Source: Pseudomonadota bacterium | GTDB lineage: Bacteria > Pseudomonadota > Alphaproteobacteria > HIMB59 > GCA-002718135 | Reading direction: 5' to 3' | NCBI GenBank assembly: GCA_027625355.1 | Contig: JAQBWI010000076.1 | Location: forward strand, 1 to 5,720 | DNA length: 5,720 nucleotides | Notes under the pieces: generated by a model | Database searches by the model: none | What the model saw: the letters and a program-made list of their open reading frames with translations, nothing else | What the model was told of the DNA's origin: nothing | Shown: piece after piece, positions 1 to 5,720 of the stretch | How positions within the stretch are numbered: the stretch's first letter is position 1 | Layout of the letters: every line of letters starts with the position of its first letter | Position numbers and translations under genes: made by a program

Positions 1-219
1 TATGCATTTGGAGACTGCTTAGTTAATTCGTTATTTGATACCTATGAAAAGGGCTTGCCTAATTTTGATGATAAATACATCAATCTTCTTAAAAGTGGAG
101 GTTCTAAAAAATACAATGAACTGTTTAGTCCGTTTAATTTAAATCTATCAAAAAAATCTTTTTGGAAAAAAGGTTTAAACGTTATTGAGAGCTTTATTGA
201 TGAATTGGAAAATTTATAA
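1..219 (+). CDS. pepF: Oligoendopeptidase F-like M3 metallopeptidase, C-terminal fragment
   Basis: This is the 3' end of a gene that begins before the window; 72 codons and the TAA stop are visible in frame 1. The protein opens with YAFGDCLVNSL, continues through a YEKGLPNF segment and a KYINLLKSGGSKK segment, and ends with an FWKKGLNVIESFIDELE tail. From memory of the family, this layout matches the C-terminus of PepF/oligoendopeptidase F enzymes (peptidase family M3), which are cytoplasmic zinc peptidases that cut short peptides. The zinc-binding HEXXH helix would lie upstream and cannot be checked here. The fragment ends directly before the ATG of the ABC1 kinase gene (TAA then ATG, no gap), so the two are probably co-transcribed and perhaps translationally coupled. 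Family assignment is fairly firm; the peptide substrate is unknown. Confidence 0.82.
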   Translation, partial: YAFGDCLVNSLFDTYEKGLPNFDDKYINLLKSGGSKKYNELFSPFNLNLSKKSFWKKGLNVIESFIDELENL

Positions 220-1554
220 ATGGCAGATACAGAGTCACGATCAATTGCTAAGCAAATAAAAAGATATGCCCAAGTTGGGGGAGTTGTAGGTAAACTTGCT
301 ACGAAACTAGCAAGTCAAAAATACCTTGGCGTAAAACTAGATAAAGAAAAACATGCATTAGAGATTAGAAATGCTCTAGGAGGAATAAAAGGCCCTCTTA
401 TGAAAGTAGCACAACTTTCTGCAACAATACCTGATTTATTACCAGATGAATACACAAAGGAGTTATTACATTTACAATCTAATGCTCCACCAATGGGTTG
501 GTTATTTGTTAAAAGAAGGATGGCAACAGAATTATCTCAAAATTGGCAAAAGCAATTCAAAGAATTTGATAAAGAGGCGACGAGAGCGGCCTCCTTAGGA
601 CAAGTCCATAAGGCGGTTACAAATAATGGTGAAACAGTAGCTTGCAAACTTCAATATCCAGATATGCAATCTGCAGTCAGTGCTGACTTATCACAGTTAA
701 AAATGATCTTCTCCATTTATCAAAGTTATAACAAGGCAATTAAAACTGATGAAGTTTACAAAGAAATTACAGAAAGATTGACTGAGGAATTAGATTACGA
801 AAGAGAAAAGAAATTAATGACTGTTTTTGGAAAAATTTTTTCAAAAAATAATTTCATTCATGTCCCAAAAACTTATGATAAATTAAGTTCAAAAAGATTA
901 CTAACTATGTCTTGGTTAGAGGGAAAGTCTATATTAACTTACAAAGATGAAAAAAAGGATATAAGAAATTCACTTGCAAGAAAAATGTATTACGCATGGT
1001 ATAAACCTTTTTTTGATTATGGCGTCATCCACGGAGATCCTCATATGGGAAATTATTCAGTTCAAGATGATCTAAGTATTAACCTGTATGATTTTGGTTG
1101 TATGAGAATTTTTAAATCAAAATTTATTCAAGGTGTTATAGATCTATATTTTGCCCTTCAAAAAAATGATGAGGCACTTGCGGTGCATGCTTATGAACAA
1201 TGGGGTTTTGATGATATTACAAAAGAAAAACTTGATATATTAAGCAAATGGGCAAATTTTTTATACGCTCCATTAATGAAAGATAAAGTACAAAAAATTC
1301 AAGAGAGTGATAGTGGTATATACGGGGCTCAAATAGCATCTGAAGTTCATAAGGAATTAAAAAAAATTGGTGGTGTTAAGCCGCCAAAAGAGTTTGTGTT
1401 TATGGATAGGGCAGCTGTTGGTCTTGGCTCTGTATTTATGCATTTAAGAGCTGAAGTTAATTGGTATAAAGTATTTCATGAACTAATTGAAAATTTTGAT
1501 CAAAAAAAATTAACAGATAAACAACAAAGTACTTTAAAACTAGTTAACCTATAA
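220..1554 (+). CDS. ABC1/AarF/UbiB-family atypical protein kinase-like protein
   Basis: The 444-residue protein carries the ABC1 (ADCK/COQ8/UbiB) kinase-like fold. Visible in order: a variant KxGQ motif, KVAQ, at residues 62-65; an Ala-rich nucleotide-loop equivalent, AASLGQVH, at 123-130; the VAxK-type lysine K143 in VACKLQYP; the ExD-type segment ELDYE at 190-194; the catalytic-loop motif HGDPHMGN at 271-278; and the DFG metal-binding motif at 291-293. All core kinase residues are present, so it is probably an active ATPase or kinase. Family members support ubiquinone synthesis or membrane lipid homeostasis. I see no pair of C-terminal membrane helices like those of canonical UbiB, and the C-terminus (RAAVGLGSVFMHLRAE, then a polar tail) fits the soluble AarF-like subgroup; I therefore give no symbol. 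The start is fixed by the ATG touching the pepF stop; the next in-frame Met is residue 61, inside the conserved region. The segment around 577-615, coding for the Ala-rich loop, is locally richer in GC than its surroundings. Confidence 0.93.
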   Translation: MADTESRSIAKQIKRYAQVGGVVGKLATKLASQKYLGVKLDKEKHALEIRNALGGIKGPLMKVAQLSATIPDLLPDEYTKELLHLQSNAPPMGWLFVKRRMATELSQNWQKQFKEFDKEATRAASLGQVHKAVTNNGETVACKLQYPDMQSAVSADLSQLKMIFSIYQSYNKAIKTDEVYKEITERLTEELDYEREKKLMTVFGKIFSKNNFIHVPKTYDKLSSKRLLTMSWLEGKSILTYKDEKKDIRNSLARKMYYAWYKPFFDYGVIHGDPHMGNYSVQDDLSINLYDFGCMRIFKSKFIQGVIDLYFALQKNDEALAVHAYEQWGFDDITKEKLDILSKWANFLYAPLMKDKVQKIQESDSGIYGAQIASEVHKELKKIGGVKPPKEFVFMDRAAVGLGSVFMHLRAEVNWYKVFHELIENFDQKKLTDKQQSTLKLVNL

Positions 1555-1566
1555 TTATAAGCACTT

Positions 1567-2688
1567 ATGCAGATATCAGCACTAAAAGAAATATCTACTG
1601 ACGAAAACAGAGTAGCATTAACGCCTGATTCAATAAAACTATTTCAACGACTTGGTTTAGATGTTTTAATTGAGGATGGTGCTGGTAATAATTCAGGCTA
1701 TCCTAATAACCTTTATGAAGAAAACGGTGCAAAAATTGTATCTAGAAATGAATGTTTGAAAGCTAACATTTGTTTATGTGTTAAAATGCCTAAAGAGGAA
1801 GATTTAAATTTAATAAATGAAAACACCGTTTTAATTGGAATTTTAAACCCATATGAAAATAAAAAATATTTTAATTCCTTAAATAATAAAAAAATTACAT
1901 CTTGTTGCATGGAATTAATTCCAAGAATTAGCAGAGCTCAAAGTATGGATGTATTATCATCACAAGCAAACCTAGCAGGATATAGAAGTGTTATAGATGC
2001 TGCTGAACAGTTTGGTAAAGCCTTTCCAATGATGATGACCGCAGCAGGGCGCGTTAATCCAGCTAAAGTTATGGTTTTAGGGGTAGGAGTTGCGGGTTTG
2101 CAAGCTATTGCAACTGCAAAGAGATTAGGTGCTGTTGTTTCTGCTACTGATGTTAGGTCTGCAACCAAAGAGCAAGTAGAAAGTTTAGGTGGAAAATTCA
2201 TTATGGTTGAAGATGAAGAGTCAACAAACGCTGAAACAGACGGTGGTTATGCAAAGGAAATGAGTGACGAATACAAAAAAAAGCAAGCTAAACTCATTGC
2301 TGAAACTATTGCCAAGCAAGATATTGTTATTTGTACGGCATTAATTCCTGGTAAGACTGCTCCAGTATTAATTACTCAGGAGATGGTTGAATCAATGGCC
2401 TCAGGATCAGTGGTTGTTGATTTAGCAGTAGAGGCTGGAGGAAATTGTCCTTTAAGTAAACTAGGCGAGGTTGTTGATCATAATGGTGTGAAAGTTATTG
2501 GGTATGCTAATGTGCCAGGAAGAGTTGCAAAAGATGCATCTGCTTTGTATGCTAAAAATATCTTTAATTTCTTAAGTTTAATTCTAGATAAAGAAAATAA
2601 AAAAATTACTTTTAATTGGGAAGATGAAATAGTTAAGGCGGTTGTATTAACGAATGAAGGTAAATTAAGATTGGAACAGTTTAATTAA
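1567..2688 (+). CDS. pntAA: NAD(P)+ transhydrogenase alpha-1 subunit, NAD(H)-binding domain I
   Basis: The 373-residue protein is the soluble NAD(H)-binding domain (dI) of the proton-translocating transhydrogenase, as a separate subunit. It transfers hydride from NADH to the NADP+ held by PntB. It starts with the alanine dehydrogenase/PNT N-terminal domain (residues 1-140), with the KEISTDENRVALTP segment at 7-20. A conserved RAQSMD motif at 123-128 is followed by LSSQANLAGYR (130-140). The Rossmann dinucleotide motif is VLGVGVAGLQA at 170-180 (G172, G174, G177), with the strand-end acid in ATDVR (193-197). A GGYAKEM segment at 226-232 fits the mobile loop that covers bound NAD(H). The protein ends before any membrane helix, as expected for the three-subunit alphaproteobacterial form typified by Rhodospirillum rubrum. 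The ATG lies 12 nt after the kinase stop, with no strong Shine-Dalgarno match; the N-terminus fits the family start. Confidence 0.97.
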   Translation: MQISALKEISTDENRVALTPDSIKLFQRLGLDVLIEDGAGNNSGYPNNLYEENGAKIVSRNECLKANICLCVKMPKEEDLNLINENTVLIGILNPYENKKYFNSLNNKKITSCCMELIPRISRAQSMDVLSSQANLAGYRSVIDAAEQFGKAFPMMMTAAGRVNPAKVMVLGVGVAGLQAIATAKRLGAVVSATDVRSATKEQVESLGGKFIMVEDEESTNAETDGGYAKEMSDEYKKKQAKLIAETIAKQDIVICTALIPGKTAPVLITQEMVESMASGSVVVDLAVEAGGNCPLSKLGEVVDHNGVKVIGYANVPGRVAKDASALYAKNIFNFLSLILDKENKKITFNWEDEIVKAVVLTNEGKLRLEQFN

Positions 2689-2689
2689 T

Positions 2690-3004
2690 ATGGAAGCACA
2701 TAGCTCTGAAGTTTTTGTTATAGGATTAACAGTTTTTTTTCTAGCGTGCATTATTGGTTATTATGTAGTTTGGTCAGTAACTCCTGCTTTACACAGCCCT
2801 TTGATGGGTGTTACAAATGCGATTTCTAGTGTAATAATAGTTGGCGCTATTCTTGCAGCAGGACCAATAGGTCACGACATATCAAAAATTTTTGGCATTA
2901 TTGGATTAGTATTAGCTTCGATTAATATTTTTGGCGGTTTTATCGTTACTTACAGAATGCTTTCTATGTTCAAGAAAAAACCTAAAAAAGAAAAAAAGGA
3001 TTAA
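2690..3004 (+). CDS. pntAB: NAD(P)+ transhydrogenase alpha-2 subunit, membrane domain II part
   Basis: This 104-residue membrane protein supplies the alpha-side helices of the proton channel domain (dII). In E. coli this region is fused to the NAD-binding part; here it is a separate small subunit between pntAA and pntB. Three hydrophobic segments are visible, about residues 8-30, 44-60 and 67-89. The loop after the first holds the family motif VTPALHSPLMGVTNAIS (30-46), and the third ends in GGFIVTYRML (82-91). The C-terminus is a lysine-rich tail (KKKPKKEKK), which by the positive-inside rule should be cytoplasmic. The ATG starts one base after the pntAA stop (TAA, T, ATG), so translation is probably coupled. 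The protein is compact, with a short N-terminus before the first helix. Confidence 0.96.
   Translation: MEAHSSEVFVIGLTVFFLACIIGYYVVWSVTPALHSPLMGVTNAISSVIIVGAILAAGPIGHDISKIFGIIGLVLASINIFGGFIVTYRMLSMFKKKPKKEKKD
2996..3000 (+). promoter_or_regulatory. Ribosome binding site of pntB
   Basis: AAGGA lies 8 nt before the ATG at 3009, inside the last lysine codons of pntAB. It is the clearest Shine-Dalgarno match in the pnt cluster and decides the pntB start against the upstream in-frame extension. Confidence 0.7.
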
Positions 3005-3008
3005 GTTT

Positions 3009-4400
3009 ATGTCAGCAAATATGGTTGCAGTTTTGTATTTATTATCAGCACTATTATTTATATTTGCTTTGCGAGGTTTGTCACACCCTGAATCTTCTAG
3101 GCTTGGAAATATTTTTGGAATTGTTGGCATGGTTATAGCTATCATAACAACCTTAATGTTTAAATCCGTTCTTAGTTATGCTGAAATTGGTGCTGCTATC
3201 ATTATAGGTGGTGCAATTGGCACATTTATTGCACTTCGAATAGAGATGACTGCATTACCGCAGCTGGTTGCTGCATTTCATAGCTTGGTTGGAATAGCTG
3301 CTGTTTTTGTTGCTGCTGCTGCATTTTATGATCCTGCATCTTTTGGAATTGGAAATTTTGGTTCAATTGGAACAAGTAGCTTAGTCGAAATGAGTATAGG
3401 AACTTTTATCGGTGCCATAACATTTTCTGGATCAATACTCGCATTTGGTAAATTGCAAGGAACTGTCTCGGGAAAACCTATAGTTTTTAAATTTCAGCAT
3501 ACAATTAATGCTCTAATCTTATTATTTATAGTGGCTCTGATTGTAATGTTTGTGATTAATCAATCACCAACTATTTTTTGGTCAATTGTTATAGTGTCAA
3601 TAATTTTAGGGTTCCTTGTGGTAATTCCTATTGGTGGAGCTGATATGCCAGTTGTGGTTTCAATGCTCAATTCTTATTCTGGTTGGGCTGCATGTGGAAT
3701 TGGCTTTACTTTAAGTAATAATCTTCTCATAATTACAGGAGCTTTAGTTGGAGCTTCAGGAGCTATTCTTAGTTATATCATGAGCAAAGGAATGAATAGA
3801 TCAATAATAAGCGTTGTTCTCGGTGGTTTTGGTGGAGAACAAGCAGCTAGTTCTTCAAGTGATAATTCTGATAAAGTAGTTAAACAGGGTAATGCTGAAG
3901 ATGCAGCTTATATTATGAAAAATGCTGATTCAGTCATTATTGTGCCTGGATATGGTATGGCTGTTGCTCAAGCACAGCACGCATTAAGAGAGATGGGTGA
4001 TATATTAAAAAAAGAAGGAATTAATGTAAGATACGCAATTCATCCTGTTGCAGGAAGAATGCCAGGTCACATGAATGTTTTATTAGCAGAAGCAAATGTT
4101 CCCTATGAAGAAGTTTTAGAACTTGATGAAATTAATCATGATTTTCCAATGACAGAGGTATCTTTTGTTATTGGTGCAAATGATGTAACAAATCCTGCAG
4201 CTAAAACAGATGAAACTTCACCAATTTATGGAATGCCAATACTTGATGTAGAGAAATCACAAACTGTTCTTTTTGTTAAAAGGTCTATGGCAACTGGTTA
4301 TTCCGGGGTAGATAACGAGCTTTTTTACAGAGATAATACCACCATGCTTTTTGGTGATGCAAAAAAAATGTGTGAAGATATTGTGAAAAGTTTAGGTTAA
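3009..4400 (+). CDS. pntB: NAD(P)+ transhydrogenase beta subunit, membrane domain II plus NADP(H)-binding domain III
   Basis: The 463-residue protein combines the beta-side membrane helices (about residues 4-265) with the cytoplasmic NADP(H)-binding domain dIII (about 290-463). Key visible residues are H91 in AAFHSLVG, which matches the proton-channel histidine His91 of E. coli PntB; D212 and N221 in GGADMPVVVSMLNSYSG, which match further conserved membrane residues; the dIII fingerprint GYGMAVA (314-320); the HPVAGRMPGHMNV loop (345-357); D392 in GANDV; and KRSM (424-427) followed by GYSG (430-433), which contact NADP(H). All key sites are intact, so it should be active. The reading frame is open further upstream to 2931, but that part lies inside pntAB and is not family-like. 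The ATG at 3009 gives the normal N-terminus (MSANMVAVLYLLSALLFI) and has an AAGGA site 8 nt upstream. Its stop overlaps the convergent rpsU stop. Confidence 0.97.
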   Translation: MSANMVAVLYLLSALLFIFALRGLSHPESSRLGNIFGIVGMVIAIITTLMFKSVLSYAEIGAAIIIGGAIGTFIALRIEMTALPQLVAAFHSLVGIAAVFVAAAAFYDPASFGIGNFGSIGTSSLVEMSIGTFIGAITFSGSILAFGKLQGTVSGKPIVFKFQHTINALILLFIVALIVMFVINQSPTIFWSIVIVSIILGFLVVIPIGGADMPVVVSMLNSYSGWAACGIGFTLSNNLLIITGALVGASGAILSYIMSKGMNRSIISVVLGGFGGEQAASSSSDNSDKVVKQGNAEDAAYIMKNADSVIIVPGYGMAVAQAQHALREMGDILKKEGINVRYAIHPVAGRMPGHMNVLLAEANVPYEEVLELDEINHDFPMTEVSFVIGANDVTNPAAKTDETSPIYGMPILDVEKSQTVLFVKRSMATGYSGVDNELFYRDNTTMLFGDAKKMCEDIVKSLG

Positions 4401-4594
4401 GCGTTATTTCTTCTTGCAGATTTCCCAGCTCTACGAATATTCTCTTCCTTTTCTCTAGCTCTTTTTAAACAAGGTTTCTCAAAATGTTTTCTAAGTTTCA
4501 TTTCCTTGTATAAGCCTTCTCTTTGCATTTTTTTCTTAAGGCTTCTTAAAGCCTGTTCTATATTGTTATCTTTTACATTTACTTGAAGTGTCAT
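4397..4594 (-). CDS. rpsU: Small ribosomal subunit protein bS21
   Basis: The gene encodes a 65-residue, very basic protein. Residues 2-14 (TLQVNVKDNNIEQ) match the S21 N-terminus, followed by ALRSLKKKMQREGLYKEMK (15-33) and the HFEKPCLKRAREKEE segment (37-51). The C-terminus is rich in Arg and Lys (IRRAGKSARRNN). The longer K-K-M-Q-R-E-G form and the tail are typical of alphaproteobacterial S21. S21 binds the 30S platform near the 3' end of 16S rRNA and helps initiation. I chose the ATG at 4594; a GTG at 4615 would add seven residues (start-LNAHSI) that are not usual for the family. No clear Shine-Dalgarno site precedes the ATG. The gene converges on pntB, and the two stops share TTAA at 4397-4400. 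It is divergent from def. Confidence 0.93.
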   Translation of the reverse strand: MTLQVNVKDNNIEQALRSLKKKMQREGLYKEMKLRKHFEKPCLKRAREKEENIRRAGKSARRNNA

Positions 4595-4606
4595 AATTGA
4601 GTGGGC

Positions 4607-4634
4607 ATTTAACACATTGAATAAGTTAATGCAA
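4607..4634 (-). promoter_or_regulatory. Candidate sigma-70 promoter for rpsU
   Basis: Read on the - strand, TTGCAT (4634-4629) and TTAAAT (4612-4607) are separated by 16 bp, a fair match to -35 and -10 boxes. Transcription would begin near 4600, only a few bases before the ATG at 4594, giving an almost leaderless mRNA. In DNA this rich in AT such matches arise easily by chance, so this is a candidate only. Confidence 0.35.
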
Positions 4635-4661
4635 TTACTGATATATCTCTAAAATAATTGG

Positions 4662-4667
4662 CATAAT
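4662..4667 (+). promoter_or_regulatory. Candidate -10 box for def
   Basis: CATAAT is one base from the TATAAT consensus and would place the transcript start near 4674, about 20 nt before the GTG of def. No convincing -35 box is found at 16-18 bp upstream. TATAAA at 4683-4688 is another match but lies too close to the start codon unless the true start is further downstream. Confidence 0.3.
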
Positions 4668-4692
4668 TTAACTTTATGACTATATAAATCAT

Positions 4693-5226
4693 GTGGCAAT
4701 CTTAAAAATAGCAAAATTAGGTCATCCAGTTTTACTTAAAAAAACTAATGAAATTAGTGACTTAAAAGATACAGATCTAAAAAAAATTATTTATGACATG
4801 TCCGAAACAATGATAGATGCAAATGGGATTGGCTTAGCAGCACCACAAGTTCATTTAAGTCACAGACTTTTTATTTATAGGAATCCTGATATTGAAGAGG
4901 AAGAAAAAATAAAAGTTTCTATTTTAATAAATCCTCAAATTGATAAAATATCTGATGATACAGAAGATGACTGGGAGGGGTGCCTTTCTATCCCAGGTAT
5001 GTCTGGTTTAGTAAGAAGATCAAAGAAAATTAAATATTCTGGAGTTGATCTGAAAGGTAAAAAAATTTCTGGCGAAGCTGAAGGACTTCATGCAAGAGTT
5101 ATACAACATGAGTTTGATCACTTGAATGGCATATTATATACTTCCAGATTGGCAGATAAAAGAGCCTTTGGTTACTCTGAAGAAATAGAAAAGTTTTGGA
5201 AAAAGAACGATGAAGAAAAGTCATAA
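4693..5226 (+). CDS. def: Peptide deformylase
   Basis: The 177-residue enzyme removes the formyl group from the N-terminal methionine of new proteins at the ribosome. All three deformylase motifs are present: GIGLAAPQV (45-53), EGCLS (95-99) and QHEFDH (138-143). C97, H139 and H143 should bind the metal ion and E140 is the catalytic acid/base. The extended WEGCLSIPGMSGLVRR segment is usual for proteobacterial forms. The start is a GTG at 4693, giving MAILKIAKLGHPVL, a normal family N-terminus. An ATG at 4691-4693 overlaps it out of frame and stops after four codons. No Shine-Dalgarno site is visible. The usual partner fmt (Met-tRNA formyltransferase) is not next to it; the downstream neighbour is a COQ9-family gene, which it overlaps by 17 nt. 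It may be one of two deformylase genes in the genome, which cannot be told from here. Confidence 0.96.
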   Translation: MAILKIAKLGHPVLLKKTNEISDLKDTDLKKIIYDMSETMIDANGIGLAAPQVHLSHRLFIYRNPDIEEEEKIKVSILINPQIDKISDDTEDDWEGCLSIPGMSGLVRRSKKIKYSGVDLKGKKISGEAEGLHARVIQHEFDHLNGILYTSRLADKRAFGYSEEIEKFWKKNDEEKS

Positions 5227-5713
5227 TAATTACTTGCTAAAAAAAAGATTAGAGGTTTTAAAATATGCAAAGATTTTTATATCAGAAAAAGGCTTAAATA
5301 AAAATAGTCTTGAAAATATTTCAAAAAGATATGGATTAAATATAAATGAGATAGAGCTATTGTTTCCTGAAGGAAATATTGACTTAATTAAATTTACGTT
5401 AGAGCAACTGAATAAAGAACTCGAAGAATATTGTAAAAAAATAGATTTAATACGATTGCCAGTTCATAAAAGAATTAAAAAGGTATTGCTTTCAAAAATC
5501 TCTCTAATGAATAAAAATAAACTATTTTATAGAAGTATTTTTTTAAACTTACTTATTCCAAAAAAAAATTTTTCACTATTAAATCAATTATATAATAGTG
5601 TTGATCAAATATGGTTTATTGCTGGTGACTCATCTACAGATTTTAACTTCTATACAAAGAGATTAATATTATCAGGTATTTATTCAAGGGTAATGCTCTT
5701 CTTTTTTAATTAA
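5210..5713 (+). CDS. COQ9-family protein, possibly cut short at the C-terminus
   Basis: The 167-residue protein has a helical N-terminal half (residues about 8-75) that resembles a TetR-type helix-turn-helix fold: KKRLEVLKYAKIFISEKG, then SLENISKRYGLNINEI, then LFPEGNIDLIKF. The C-terminal half carries the COQ9 signature: W135, GD (139-140), STDFNFYTKR (142-151), then the LILSGIYSRVMLFF helix. COQ9 proteins bind lipids and help ubiquinone synthesis in mitochondria and alphaproteobacteria, probably by presenting intermediates to membrane hydroxylases such as COQ7. The reading frame stops 16 residues after YTKR, whereas, as I recall the family, some tens of residues with an FLDRRI-like part usually follow. 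A run of six T (5702-5707) lies just before the stop. The ATG at 5210 lies inside def (17 nt overlap), with a weak GGA 9 nt upstream, so translation is likely coupled. The family call is good; completeness is uncertain. Confidence 0.83.
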   Translation: MKKSHNNYLLKKRLEVLKYAKIFISEKGLNKNSLENISKRYGLNINEIELLFPEGNIDLIKFTLEQLNKELEEYCKKIDLIRLPVHKRIKKVLLSKISLMNKNKLFYRSIFLNLLIPKKNFSLLNQLYNSVDQIWFIAGDSSTDFNFYTKRLILSGIYSRVMLFFFN

Positions 5714-5720
5714 GTCAATA

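Larger units (their letters stand above)
4595..4692. promoter_or_regulatory. Divergent intergenic region between rpsU and def
   Basis: This AT-rich gap of 98 bp is the only real intergenic space in the window. It must contain the promoters for both rpsU (leftward) and def (rightward), because both genes point away from it. I see no long inverted repeat, riboswitch-like structure or terminator. No strong purine-rich ribosome site precedes either start, which suggests short or near-leaderless transcripts. Confidence 0.7.

Noticed and set aside
1713..1910. Open frame on the - strand, 65 codons
   Set aside because: It lies wholly inside pntAA, opposite strongly conserved coding sequence, and has no recognisable family or ribosome site.
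1938..2201. Open frame on the - strand, 87 codons
   Set aside because: It is the antisense shadow of the PntAA NAD-binding region; its composition follows from the conserved Gly/Ala-rich codons of the sense gene.
2931..3008. In-frame upstream extension of pntB by 26 codons
   Set aside because: It overlaps the end of pntAB in another frame, gives a non-family N-terminus rich in Lys and Cys, and the ATG at 3009 has a good AAGGA site and the expected PntB start.
2912..3145. Open frame on the - strand, 77 codons
   Set aside because: It runs antisense across the pntAB-pntB junction. The Phe run is just the lysine-rich pntAB tail read backwards.
4595..4615. GTG start for rpsU adding seven residues
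   Set aside because: The ATG at 4594 gives the normal S21 N-terminus, and the added residues have no family counterpart; they also cover the candidate -10 region.
4595..4692. Possible riboswitch, small RNA or terminator hairpin between rpsU and def
   Set aside because: Reading both strands I find no convincing GC-paired stem or T-tract arrangement; the region is low-complexity AT-rich DNA.
5210..5713. TetR-family transcription regulator
   Set aside because: The N-terminal half resembles a TetR fold, but the GD-S-TDFN-YTKR signature in the C-terminal half is specific to COQ9 proteins, which are known to share the TetR fold.

Overview
The window looks like ordinary core chromosome of a small-genome, AT-rich alphaproteobacterium, most likely Pelagibacterales (SAR11). 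The base composition is strongly AT-biased and codons mostly end in A or T. Genes abut or overlap, and the only real intergenic gap is about 98 bp. The alphaproteobacterial signs are a three-subunit proton-translocating transhydrogenase (pntAA-pntAB-pntB), an S21 protein of alphaproteobacterial type, and a COQ9-family protein. The lineage is inferred from composition and gene content, not from a database search.

Layout: (1) Positions 1-219 are the last 72 codons of an M3-family oligoendopeptidase (PepF type). (2) Positions 220-1554 encode an ABC1/AarF/UbiB-type atypical kinase whose ATG touches the preceding stop codon. (3) Positions 1567-4400 hold pntAA, pntAB and pntB with gaps of 12, 1 and 4 nt. 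All of these lie on the + strand and read as one transcription unit. (4) rpsU (ribosomal protein S21) lies on the - strand at 4397-4594, and its stop codon shares a TTAA with the pntB stop. (5) Positions 4595-4692 are a divergent intergenic region that must hold the rpsU promoter and the def promoter. (6) Positions 4693-5226 encode a peptide deformylase with a GTG start. It overlaps by 17 nt a COQ9-family gene (5210-5713) whose reading frame stops soon after the family signature, 7 nt before the window ends.

How the genes fit together: the three Pnt subunits form the inner-membrane enzyme that uses the proton gradient to reduce NADP+ with NADH, which supplies NADPH. The ABC1-family kinase and the COQ9-like protein both belong to families linked to ubiquinone (coenzyme Q) synthesis, so the window has a loose respiratory and membrane redox theme. 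rpsU and def are translation genes: one encodes a small-subunit protein and the other removes the N-terminal formyl group from new proteins. PepF degrades oligopeptides in the cytoplasm.

I see no mobile element, CRISPR array, tRNA, rRNA, phage gene or obviously new system. The points most worth a second look are the early end of the COQ9-like gene beside a run of six T, the shared TTAA stop, the def start region, and the variant KxGQ motif in the ABC1 kinase.
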